64,000 nt of DNA. Origin: Alteromonas sp. BL110 (GTDB lineage Bacteria; Pseudomonadota; Gammaproteobacteria; Enterobacterales; Alteromonadaceae). Shown here in pieces: positions 20,635 to 28,079 of this stretch. The stretch lies in the NCBI RefSeq assembly GCF_003443615.1, contig NZ_CP031967.1, positions 3,348,001 through 3,412,000 on the forward strand, written 5' to 3'. The first letter of the stretch is position 1; each line of letters begins with the position of its first letter. The translations under genes were made by a program, and so were the position numbers. The notes under the pieces are model-generated. The model saw only the letters and a program-made list of their open reading frames with translations, did not search any database and was not told the DNA's origin.

Positions 20635-20668
20635 TAATGGGGTCAGAGTCACGACTCTGACCCCATTA
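20635..20668. repeat. REP-like palindrome, element 2
   Basis: TAATGGGGTCAGAGTC-AC-GACTCTGACCCCATTA is the same palindrome as at 20364-20401 with one change at its centre and one at its left edge. Confidence 0.85.
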
Positions 20669-20682
20669 CTCTTCCATTTTTT

Positions 20683-20888
20683 TTCCTGGCAGCCATAGCG
20701 ATACGGTACCACCTGACCGACATGTCGGCCCAATGCCTGGCGACCAACCACATCCCGAACTCAGAAGTGAAACGTATTAGCGCCGACCGGTGACCGGCGC
20801 AGGGATAGTGGGATAGTGTGGGGTTCCGGTGACCGGCCCAGCCCCATGTGAGAGTAAGACGGGCTGGCCCTCCAGACTGCCAGGTCCC
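20683..20888 (+). pseudogene. 5S rRNA-derived copy 3 with four insertions
   Basis: This copy has the same three insertions as copy 2, plus a GGATAGT duplication (GGGATAGTGGGATAGTG). A fourth block of about 36 bases replaces TCCATT in loop C and starts with the palindrome CCGACATGTCGG. The 5S ends are intact. Because copies 2 and 3 share insertions exactly, copy 3 probably arose by duplication of a copy-2-like unit and then gained the loop C block. Confidence 0.8.
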
Positions 20889-20898
20889 ATTAAGAAAA

Positions 20899-20921
20899 AC
20901 CCGCCTAACGGCGGTTTTTTT
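20899..20921 (+). terminator. Degraded terminator after 5S-derived copy 3
   Basis: CCGCC-TAAC-GGCGG (20901-20914) followed by seven Ts. One G is lost from the right arm compared with the other two copies, so the stem is shorter. Confidence 0.75.
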
Positions 20922-20940
20922 GCTTTGTGCACCTGAAAAA

Positions 20941-21021
20941 AGTAATGGGGTTAAAGTATATTAAGCCCATTCCTCCCCCAGCAAACACTCAAAAATGGGG
21001 GATCCCTCAGACTCTGACCCC
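20941..21021. repeat. REP-like palindrome, element 3, split by an insertion
   Basis: The left half AGTAATGGGG (20941-20950) and right half CAGACTCTGACCCC (21008-21021) are separated by about 57 bases. That insert contains its own inverted pair, TCCCCCA and TGGGGGA. The rest of the gap to 21209 is AT-rich leader sequence of the next operon, with no gene. Confidence 0.65.
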
Positions 21022-21209
21022 AAAACTTGTTACTTATTGAAGCTTTAATGTGTATTTAAACCTATGTAAAAATAAGTAATATCAGTTAGATAAGAGATCA
21101 TTGTAAAAAATTTAATTTTTGTGAAATATCCTTTAAGCCAGCAAGGTCTTTTAAAGTACACAGTGCTTACTGTACGTCAAACATAACTAATATTATTGAG
21201 GGTAGATCA

Positions 21210-21590
21210 ATGAAACAAATTAAAAAATCATCAGTAGCTACAGCGTTGGGTGCTGTTGTAATTGGCTCTTTGGCGTCAACAGTTGCAGTAGCAGATGTAA
21301 ATCCATTTGGTATGCAAGCATTAGAATCTGGTTACAGCCAATTCGCTGCAGAAGGTAAGTGCGGCGAAGGTAAATGCGGCGGCGACAAAGCTGAGAAAGA
21401 AGGGAAGTGCGGCGAAGGTAAATGCGGCGGAGACAAGAAAGCTGAAAAAGAAGGCAAGTGCGGCGAAGGTAAATGCGGCGGAGACAAGAAAGCTGAAAAA
21501 GAAGGCAAGTGCGGCGAAGGTAAATGTGGCGGCGACAAGAAAGCTGAGAAAGAAGGCAAGTGTGGCGAAGGAAAATGCGGCAGCATGTAA
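21210..21590 (+). CDS. hvfA: HvfA/bufferin-type RiPP metallophore precursor, ten-cysteine repeat
   Basis: The 126-residue precursor has a Sec signal (MKQIKKSSVATALGAVVIGS, cleavage near AVA-DVNPF). A short linker NPFGMQALESGYSQFAA is followed by five tandem 17-residue units EGKCGEGKCGGDKKAEK (the first lacks one Lys, the last ends GSM). This gives ten Cys, all in EGKCG or similar contexts. In HvfA and bufferin-1 peptides such EGKCG motifs are converted by an MNIO enzyme to copper-binding oxazolone-thioamide or thiooxazole groups. The maturase and partner genes follow directly. A strong GAGGG site precedes the ATG. Copper binding is inferred from the family. Confidence 0.88.
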   Translation: MKQIKKSSVATALGAVVIGSLASTVAVADVNPFGMQALESGYSQFAAEGKCGEGKCGGDKAEKEGKCGEGKCGGDKKAEKEGKCGEGKCGGDKKAEKEGKCGEGKCGGDKKAEKEGKCGEGKCGSM

Positions 21591-21659
21591 TCGTCATTTA
21601 AATAACGTCGTGTAGCTTGAAATAGAATTATGTAAGGTTACACGAGTTACGGTTTGTAC

Positions 21660-21688
21660 AAATGGCTGTCGAATGATAGCCATTTTTG
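21660..21688 (+). terminator. Hairpin with T tract between hvfA and hvfB
   Basis: AAATGGCT (21660-21667) and AGCCATTT (21678-21685) form a stem followed by TT-rich sequence in the 150-base gap between precursor and maturase. It resembles a partial terminator that would make precursor mRNA more abundant than enzyme mRNA. Confidence 0.6.
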
Positions 21689-21740
21689 TCTTATGACATA
21701 CATTGCTATTATGCAATCCCATGGGGTAGAAGGGGAGAAT

Positions 21741-22592
21741 ATGAAAGACATCAATGGCGCTGGCTTAGGTTTTCGTAGAGAAATGCTAAAAGAGCTTTTA
21801 CCAACGTTGCCAACTGAGGTCGATTTTTGGGAAGTAGCACCTGAAAACTGGATCCCTCTTGGTGGAAAATACCAAGAACAATTTCAGCAAGCGACTTCGC
21901 AATCGTCTTTTACAACTCATGGTTTATCTTTGTCTATCGGCAGTAGTGACAAACTGGATATTGAGTTTGTGGAAACGGTAAAGCGATTCCTGGATGCCAA
22001 CAATATTGCACTGTACAGCGAACACTTAAGTTTTTGTTCCGGCAACGGTCATATGTATGACCTTATGCCAATACCTTTTACTGAAGACGCAATTAAGCAC
22101 GTTGTATCTCGAATTGTTCAAGTTCAAGATATTATCGAGCGACCGCTGGTTTTAGAGAATGTCTCTTATTACATTGCACCCGGCCAGGAAATGGATGAAT
22201 TGGAATTTACTGCAAGTATATTAAAAGAATCGGGATGTCAGATGCTTCTTGATGTAAATAACGTGTACGTGAACAGTATTAACCACAAATATGACGCAAA
22301 AGCATTTATCGACGGTTTACCCTCTGACAAAATCGTTTATGGGCATATTGCCGGGCACTATGACGAAGCCGAGGACCTAAAGGTTGATACACACGGTGCT
22401 GATGTCATTGAGCCAGTATGGGAGCTGTTAGAACATGCTTACCTTACCCACGGCGTATTTCCGACTTTGCTAGAACGTGACTTCAATATTCCTCCTCTAA
22501 GCGAATTATTGACGGAAGTGAGGAAAATTAAACAGATTCAAAGAAGGTGTGAAGTGGCTAGAAGGTCATTCGTAAAAGGAAGCGTCGCATGA
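21741..22592 (+). CDS. hvfB: HvfB/BufB-family MNIO RiPP maturase (DUF692)
   Basis: This 283-residue TIM-barrel protein belongs to the multinuclear non-heme iron oxidative (MNIO, DUF692) family. Conserved iron-ligand motifs appear in order: TTHGLSLSIGS, LYSEHLSF, LVLENVSYY, LLDVNNVYVNSINH, YGHIAGHYD and TLLERDFNIPPL. The start at 21741 is chosen because AAGGGGAG lies just before that ATG. An upstream TTG at 21654 would add an uncharacteristic 29-residue extension through the hairpin. The family oxidises Cys residues in EGKCG-type precursors. The gene is translationally coupled to hvfC by an ATGA overlap. Confidence 0.92.
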   Translation: MKDINGAGLGFRREMLKELLPTLPTEVDFWEVAPENWIPLGGKYQEQFQQATSQSSFTTHGLSLSIGSSDKLDIEFVETVKRFLDANNIALYSEHLSFCSGNGHMYDLMPIPFTEDAIKHVVSRIVQVQDIIERPLVLENVSYYIAPGQEMDELEFTASILKESGCQMLLDVNNVYVNSINHKYDAKAFIDGLPSDKIVYGHIAGHYDEAEDLKVDTHGADVIEPVWELLEHAYLTHGVFPTLLERDFNIPPLSELLTEVRKIKQIQRRCEVARRSFVKGSVA

Positions 22593-23371
22593 CGCAATCT
22601 TTTCAGCGAACCCAAAAATCGTTCGTCGAGGCGATAAAAGATCCACAAACCTATCGAAACACTGACAGTGATAACGCCCGCCGAATGAAAATCTATCAGT
22701 CATTATTTTTTAATAATATAGACAATTTCGTGAGTACCGCGTTTCCAGTTTTGAAAGCAATCGTGTTCAAAATGTATGGTGCAAAAGGGTGGGAAAGTAT
22801 CGTTCGTCAGTTCTTTATTGAGCATGAATGTCGCTCGCCTTATTTTTCTGAGATCAGCAAAGAGTTTGTTGAGTACCTTTCAACAGAGCCATCTTTCGAT
22901 ATTACTCTTCCTGACTTTGCTGCGGAACTTGCTCACTATGAGTGGCTCGAGCTTGACGTCAGTATTAGAAAGAATGAAGACAATGTTGAGTTCTATCAGC
23001 AAGAAAACAATGTTACCGCCGTTAGTGTTTCACCGTATGCCTCGTTAGCTTTATACCAATATGAAGTTCACCTGATAGGTGAAGATTACATTCCTGGTAA
23101 ACCATCCCAAGAACAGCAGTTCTATATAGTTTATAGAGATCGCAACTATAACGTGCAATTTGCTCATGTTAATCCGGTTACTGCTATTTTAGTCAACACA
23201 CTGGAACAAAGTGAAAAAGGAATGGAAATAGACCAATTGGCTAAGTCTTTATGCCGACAACTTCCGCAAATACCTTCGAATGTGCTTATAAATGGCATGA
23301 ACCAAACTCTTATAGATATGCTACAAAAGGGAATATTGATTCCCGTATGTTCACTAACAAACAGTATTTAG
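22589..23371 (+). CDS. hvfC: HvfC/BufC-family RiPP maturation partner (DUF2063)
   Basis: The 260-residue protein starts at an ATGA overlap with hvfB. The N-terminal DUF2063 domain (QRTQKSFVEAIKDPQ, RRMKIYQSLFFNNIDNFVSTAFPVLK and ELAHYEWLELDV, residues about 4-125) is followed by a wHTH-like C-terminal domain. The family is the obligate partner of the MNIO enzyme and recognises the precursor. No DoxX-type fourth gene (hvfD) is found after it, unlike many related operons. Confidence 0.9.
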   Translation: MTQSFQRTQKSFVEAIKDPQTYRNTDSDNARRMKIYQSLFFNNIDNFVSTAFPVLKAIVFKMYGAKGWESIVRQFFIEHECRSPYFSEISKEFVEYLSTEPSFDITLPDFAAELAHYEWLELDVSIRKNEDNVEFYQQENNVTAVSVSPYASLALYQYEVHLIGEDYIPGKPSQEQQFYIVYRDRNYNVQFAHVNPVTAILVNTLEQSEKGMEIDQLAKSLCRQLPQIPSNVLINGMNQTLIDMLQKGILIPVCSLTNSI

Positions 23372-23507
23372 CTGCTTTATATTAAACTTTCGCTAGGATC
23401 TGTATTGAAAGTGAGCGATCAGTCACATTAGCGCTGTCAATCGGGCTTGCTTTCGATTAACATTTAGCACCATTTTTTTGTTCACAAAAATTGTTTAGGT
23501 AGTGCAA

Positions 23508-23630
23508 ATGGCTAACAATTCAGATTTCAAAGAAGTCTATAACAAGTGGTACTTTCTAGCATCGCTAGTAACTCTAATCGCGTTCCCGTTGATGCATATC
23601 ATCGCCGGCTGGTTCACCTTCTGGTTATAA
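23508..23630 (+). CDS. Small 40-residue predicted membrane protein upstream of apt
   Basis: A short frame runs from ATG 23508 to TAA 23630. The protein starts [16 protein letters not shown] and continues with one strongly hydrophobic stretch [20 protein letters not shown]. This single-pass design is typical of small membrane proteins. An AGG-type site lies about 9 bases upstream. It ends 22 bases before the GTG start of apt and may be co-transcribed with it. No family is recognised. The polar N-terminus plus a clean transmembrane helix argues for a real gene, but conservation could not be tested. Confidence 0.5.
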   Translation: MANNSDFKEVYNKWYFLASLVTLIAFPLMHIIAGWFTFWL

Positions 23631-23652
23631 CGCAGACATTCAAGGCATAATT

Positions 23653-24189
23653 GTGACTGCAGAATATATTAAATCAGTAGTGAAAACCGTACCTGACTAT
23701 CCAAAGCCAGGTATTTTATTTAGAGATGTGACTAGCGTTTTAGAAGATCACAAAGCATTCAGTAGCTGTATCTCGTTACTTGTAGAAAAGTATCAGGGTA
23801 TGGGCTTCACCAAAATCGCGGGTACTGAAGCGCGCGGTTTCCTATTTGGTGCGCCATTGGCCATCGAAATGGGCATTGGTTTTGTTCCAGTAAGAAAACC
23901 CAATAAACTTCCTCGCGAAGTAGTGAGCGAAAGCTACGAGCTGGAATATGGCATGGATACATTGGAGATCCATAAAGATGCTATAGAGCCCGGCGATAAA
24001 GTCCTTCTTATTGATGACTTACTTGCTACCGGCGGCACTATTGCTGCATCTGCAAAGTTAATTCGTTCACTTGGTGGAGAAATAAACCACGCAGGTTTTA
24101 TCATCAATCTTCCAGACTTAGGCGGCGAGCAAAAATTGAATAAGCTTGATATCGAAAGTTATTCAATTTGTGAATTTGAAGGCGAATAG
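23653..24189 (+). CDS. apt: Adenine phosphoribosyltransferase
   Basis: The 178-residue protein starts at GTG 23653. The type I phosphoribosyltransferase PRPP loop [13 protein letters not shown] is present, with the hood and substrate segments [24 protein letters not shown] and [12 protein letters not shown] typical of Apt. It salvages adenine to AMP with PRPP. It heads the apt-dnaX-ybaB-recR block as in E. coli, 41 bases before dnaX. Confidence 0.96.
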   Translation: MTAEYIKSVVKTVPDYPKPGILFRDVTSVLEDHKAFSSCISLLVEKYQGMGFTKIAGTEARGFLFGAPLAIEMGIGFVPVRKPNKLPREVVSESYELEYGMDTLEIHKDAIEPGDKVLLIDDLLATGGTIAASAKLIRSLGGEINHAGFIINLPDLGGEQKLNKLDIESYSICEFEGE

Positions 24190-24230
24190 TCGCTGTAAAG
24201 CAAAATTATCACAAGGCGAAACACGTAATA

Positions 24231-27200
24231 ATGAGTTATCAGGTATTAGCTAGGAAGTGGAGACCAGGTAAGTTCAGTGAACTTGTAGGTCAGGAACATG
24301 TTGTCTCTGCCATTTCAAACGCTCTAGATAACGACCGTTTACATCACGCATACCTTTTTACTGGTACGCGAGGTGTAGGTAAAACTACGATTGCGCGTAT
24401 TTTTTCAAAAAGCCTTAACTGCGAAGAGGGGCAAGGGGCTAATCCTTGCGGTCAATGTAATACCTGTAAAGAGATAGAGCAGGGTAACTATGTTGATTTG
24501 TTAGAGATTGACGCAGCGTCAAGAACCAAAGTCGAGGACACTCGCGAGCTTCTTGATAACGTGCAATACAAGCCAACTCGCGGACGTTATAAAGTGTACC
24601 TTATAGATGAGGTGCACATGCTTTCTAAACACAGCTTTAATGCATTGTTGAAAACGCTGGAGGAGCCACCTCCACACGTTAAGTTCTTACTGGCGACCAC
24701 CGATCCTCAGAAGCTTCCCATAACCATCTTATCCCGTTGCTTGCAGTTTAATTTGAAAGCGATGTCTCGGGAGCAGATAGTTGGACAGCTTAAGCATATT
24801 TTAGAGCATGAGCAGCTGTCGTTTGAGCAACAGGCACTCGCGCTTTTAGCTAGAGCGGCTCAGGGCAGTATGCGCGACGCGCTGAGTTTAACTGACCAAG
24901 CTATCGCGCAGGGCGGAAATCAAGTGCTGGCATCGGTGGTAACCGATATGCTTGGGTTGATGGATAAGAATCAACTGCTTAAAGTTGTACACGCGGTGGT
25001 AAATAAAAGCCCGGCTGATGTGTTGCAGTTGGTAAATGATATTGCAGAGCAAGCACCTGATTATGACAATGTTCATAGCGAGCTTGCGAGTCTATTACAC
25101 CAAATAGCATTGACTCAGTGGGTGCCCGAAGCGTGTAAGCTTGAAACCACATCGGCCAAAGCAATATTCCAACTAGCCAAAACCATTCCGGCCGAGCAGG
25201 TGCAGTTGCTTTATCAAATTGCACTTCAAGGTAGAAAAGACTTACCTTTTGCGGCAGATGGCAAAAGTGCTTTTGAAATGACGTTAATGCGTATGATGTC
25301 GTTTGCGCCAAACGTACCCATCGATAACGCTACAAGTGAGATTGAGAATGGGAGGAGTGAGCATAGTTTACCTGTAGATCATGCTTCTTCCAGTGGTGGC
25401 CCGGGAAACGTCGGTAAGCAGAAGGAAGCACCGTTAAGCGAAACTTCTGCAAGCGATGAGCAGGAGGAGGTTGCCTCAACAGTGCAGGTTGAATCTACCT
25501 CTGCTCAGTCATTAGAAAGTACGCCATCCACCGAGGATGTATCAGCGGCTTCTATAACTGAACAAGTATCTTCAAAAGATACTCAAACTCAGTTTCAGTC
25601 TACACTTCAATCTGAAGCTCAGTCAAAGCAGGAACATGCTGCTATTGATGAACAAGATATTCATCAACACTCTGTAGTAAAGACTACATCGGATGTAGAG
25701 ACACTAACGACATTTAAACCATCCAGTAATCCCAATGCTGATGCGGCGCTTGACGATACTTCTGGTAAAACAGCAGAGGCTCCAAGTGTTACTGAAAAAG
25801 TCGAAGACGTACTAACAGAAGACGTTTCAGCACAGCCTGAACCCGCAGCATTGGTGTCTGTTGAATCGCATAAAGAAGTTACTCAGCAGTTTGATGCGCC
25901 TCCGCTAGATGCGTATATAGACGATATGCCACCTCAACAAGAAGGTGGAGAGTTGTTTGGCGTTGAAGGCTCTTACGATAATGTTGAACCGTACGCACGT
26001 GAGAATGAAACTTCTTCTGTTGATGGCAATTACACGCATGGCCATCCTACTACCGATAACAACAGTGCTAGTATTGAGGCTCGAGACAGCGATACACCTT
26101 TATTAAGCGGTGAAGAACAGCTTACTTCTACCGCTGATATGTTGGCGCTTCGACAAAAGCTAAAGCAAAAGAAAGCACAAGATGCTGACACAAAAAGCAA
26201 TATTGCAGCGAATGCTAAAGCGGAAAGTGCAAGCGATATTCAGGCACGGTTTACAAGAAGCAAAGCCGAGGCCAAAAGCTCTGAACAAATTGCAGACGCC
26301 GTTAATCATAACAACGATCAAAGCTCAGAATCAGGTAACGCTGATAACAAAAGCGTAAGTGTTAAGAATAACTTCAAGGGGCTCAATAACAGCCTGGAGC
26401 CTGTAAATGAGCCTGCGCGCGAAAACAGCACGGTAAGCGCTTACTATGGCAGCAGTGAGGAAGGCGATAAACACCTACCTCGAAGTGATAGTGAAGTTTC
26501 CTCATCATATAGCGCTCAAGAAGTGCCTTCTGATGTTGCTCCATCTAACGAAACTGGAATGCGTCAGTCTAGTGCAACGGCCAATAGTGATTTTGCGCTT
26601 GATGAGTTTGAAGAGGATATGCCTTTTTCAAATGATGAGGCTGTCGCTCAGCCAAGTACAGCGCCGTCTACAGAAGATATGCCTCCCTGGGCTACCGATT
26701 ACGATAATCAGCCACCTCAAGATGTTGAAGGTGCTAACTATGCTGAAGTGCCCTTTGACAACAGTTCGAATTACGACAGTGCTCCAGAGGAGTTGGAAAG
26801 TGCGGGAGATCGCTCTTTTACACATGAAGCGTTAAACTTCGATACGCCGAGAAGCAGTACCTATGACGGGCAGTTAAAAGCCTATCTAAATGATGGAAGC
26901 AAATTAACTCACGCTAGCCAAATTGACGAATGGAGCAACCTTGTTGAGCAAATGCCGGTTGCTGGTCTACTTAAACAACTGGTACTGCATGCATCGTTCG
27001 CTCGAGAGGGTAATCTTGTCACCCTTGAAATTGACCACAGTCAGACGCATTTATTAAATGACAGCGCTAAAAAGCAATTGGTCGATGCAATACATCATGG
27101 GTTGGGAGAGAACGTAGACGTCAATATTGCGTTAGGTGAACCGTCAACCACACCTTTTGCGTTACAACAAGAGATTCATGCCATGCGCCACGCGCATGCA

Positions 27201-27290
27201 CATTCGGTAATTAAAACCGACGATACAATTCAAGCATTGCTATCGACTTTCGATGCGTCAGTGCTAACCGATTCGGTTAAAGCGCGATAG
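24231..27290 (+). CDS. dnaX: DNA polymerase III tau/gamma subunit with very long linker
   Basis: The 1019-residue protein compares with 643 in E. coli. The clamp-loader AAA+ module (residues about 1-225) has Walker A GTRGVGKT, a zinc module (CGQCNTC with an upstream Cys in SLNCEEG), and [22 protein letters not shown]. Domain III ends near residue 360. A low-complexity acidic Ser/Glu/Asp/Thr-rich linker covers about 360-875. The conserved tau C-terminal domain (about 875-1019, [11 protein letters not shown] and [11 protein letters not shown]) binds the polymerase alpha subunit. No A-AAA-AAG slippery heptamer is visible, so the E. coli frameshift route to gamma is not supported here. Confidence 0.96.
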   Translation: MSYQVLARKWRPGKFSELVGQEHVVSAISNALDNDRLHHAYLFTGTRGVGKTTIARIFSKSLNCEEGQGANPCGQCNTCKEIEQGNYVDLLEIDAASRTKVEDTRELLDNVQYKPTRGRYKVYLIDEVHMLSKHSFNALLKTLEEPPPHVKFLLATTDPQKLPITILSRCLQFNLKAMSREQIVGQLKHILEHEQLSFEQQALALLARAAQGSMRDALSLTDQAIAQGGNQVLASVVTDMLGLMDKNQLLKVVHAVVNKSPADVLQLVNDIAEQAPDYDNVHSELASLLHQIALTQWVPEACKLETTSAKAIFQLAKTIPAEQVQLLYQIALQGRKDLPFAADGKSAFEMTLMRMMSFAPNVPIDNATSEIENGRSEHSLPVDHASSSGGPGNVGKQKEAPLSETSASDEQEEVASTVQVESTSAQSLESTPSTEDVSAASITEQVSSKDTQTQFQSTLQSEAQSKQEHAAIDEQDIHQHSVVKTTSDVETLTTFKPSSNPNADAALDDTSGKTAEAPSVTEKVEDVLTEDVSAQPEPAALVSVESHKEVTQQFDAPPLDAYIDDMPPQQEGGELFGVEGSYDNVEPYARENETSSVDGNYTHGHPTTDNNSASIEARDSDTPLLSGEEQLTSTADMLALRQKLKQKKAQDADTKSNIAANAKAESASDIQARFTRSKAEAKSSEQIADAVNHNNDQSSESGNADNKSVSVKNNFKGLNNSLEPVNEPARENSTVSAYYGSSEEGDKHLPRSDSEVSSSYSAQEVPSDVAPSNETGMRQSSATANSDFALDEFEEDMPFSNDEAVAQPSTAPSTEDMPPWATDYDNQPPQDVEGANYAEVPFDNSSNYDSAPEELESAGDRSFTHEALNFDTPRSSTYDGQLKAYLNDGSKLTHASQIDEWSNLVEQMPVAGLLKQLVLHASFAREGNLVTLEIDHSQTHLLNDSAKKQLVDAIHHGLGENVDVNIALGEPSTTPFALQQEIHAMRHAHAHSVIKTDDTIQALLSTFDASVLTDSVKAR

Positions 27291-27328
27291 CAGAATTATT
27301 AACACCAAAACGAAGCGAGACAAAAATT

Positions 27329-27655
27329 ATGTTTAAAGGTGGAATGGGCAATATCATGAAGCAGGCGCAACAAATGCAAGAGCGCATGCAAAAAGCACAA
27401 GATGACCTAGCTAAAATTGAAGTAACCGGCGAAGCGGGTGCAGGCATGGTTAAAGTGACCATGACGTGCAACCACAACGTACGCCGTGTGGACATTGATG
27501 ATTCATTAATGGACGACGATAAAGACATGGTTGAAGACTTGGTTGCTGCAGCGTTTAACGATGCGGTACGTCGCGTCCAAGAGACTAGCAAAGAAAAAAT
27601 GGGCGATGTAACTGGTGGTATGCCACTACCTCCTGGCTTCAAAATGCCGTTTTAA
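27329..27655 (+). CDS. ybaB: YbaB/EbfC nucleoid-associated protein
   Basis: The 108-residue protein has the YbaB fold: [20 protein letters not shown] at the N-terminal helix, then the [15 protein letters not shown] strands and the basic/acidic tail [14 protein letters not shown]. Such dimers bind DNA as tweezers and usually lie between dnaX and recR. Here the dnaX side is normal (38-base gap), but recR is about 6.6 kb away and a terminator follows immediately. Confidence 0.95.
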   Translation: MFKGGMGNIMKQAQQMQERMQKAQDDLAKIEVTGEAGAGMVKVTMTCNHNVRRVDIDDSLMDDDKDMVEDLVAAAFNDAVRRVQETSKEKMGDVTGGMPLPPGFKMPF

Positions 27656-28079
27656 ACGAGTATTCAGCTCTCAGTCCCTTATGCGTAAGCCTGCGTAAAC
27701 TCGCTCGGTTTACGGGGTATGATGGAGGCTTAACTCTGAAAAAGCTCTGGTTCATTGCCAGAGCTCTTTTATATCTATTCTCCTCAGCGAAACCACCAAA
27801 TCCCCTCTATTTTCATGCCAACCTCATATCTCTTTTTATAAATTGAACTCGTATGGCTTCATTTTCCTCCTAATGTTTAAGCTTTGCTCGTTGAAAACAG
27901 ACGTTTGGTTATATTTACACTAATATTAATAAATGCGCATGAAAGGTTTAGCTTAACTTGTTCTTGGTCTATATTTTATGTTTATTATCTTTTCAGTTTT
28001 ACTTTATAGCGCTCTTTAAAGACTGATAACGCTGCTATTTACTTAGTGTAATTCAAATAAGGCGGTTGGATTAACAATA
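27656..28079. other. Intergenic region after ybaB with terminator
   Basis: 424 AT-rich bases. The stem AGCTCTGG-TTCATTG-CCAGAGCT (27743-27765) followed by CTTTTAT terminates ybaB. Nothing else was recognised. The phytochrome promoter must lie in the last 250 bases. Confidence 0.6.
27741..27771 (+). terminator. Intrinsic terminator of the apt-dnaX-ybaB transcript
   Basis: A perfect 8-bp stem with a 7-base loop followed by CTTTTAT. It ends the cluster before recR, which in related genomes would be part of the same run. Confidence 0.8.

Noticed and set aside
20397..20751. Minus-strand frames of 75 and 96 codons across the 5S-derived copies.
   Set aside because: They are antisense to the 5S-derived sequence, with no ribosome-binding site and no plausible protein composition.
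20364..21021. CRISPR array considered because of regularly spaced repeats.
   Set aside because: The repeats are long palindromes tied to 5S copies and terminators, not short direct repeats with unique spacers; no cas genes are present.
21238..21597. Minus-strand frames (84 and 119 codons) opposite hvfA, with repeated Pro/His/Leu/Ser patterns.
   Set aside because: They are mirror images of the 51-base repeat of the RiPP precursor. The plus strand has the signal peptide, ribosome-binding site and partner genes.
26446..26835. 129-codon frame inside dnaX in another frame.
   Set aside because: It overlaps the low-complexity linker of dnaX and has no family features; it is a shadow of that gene.
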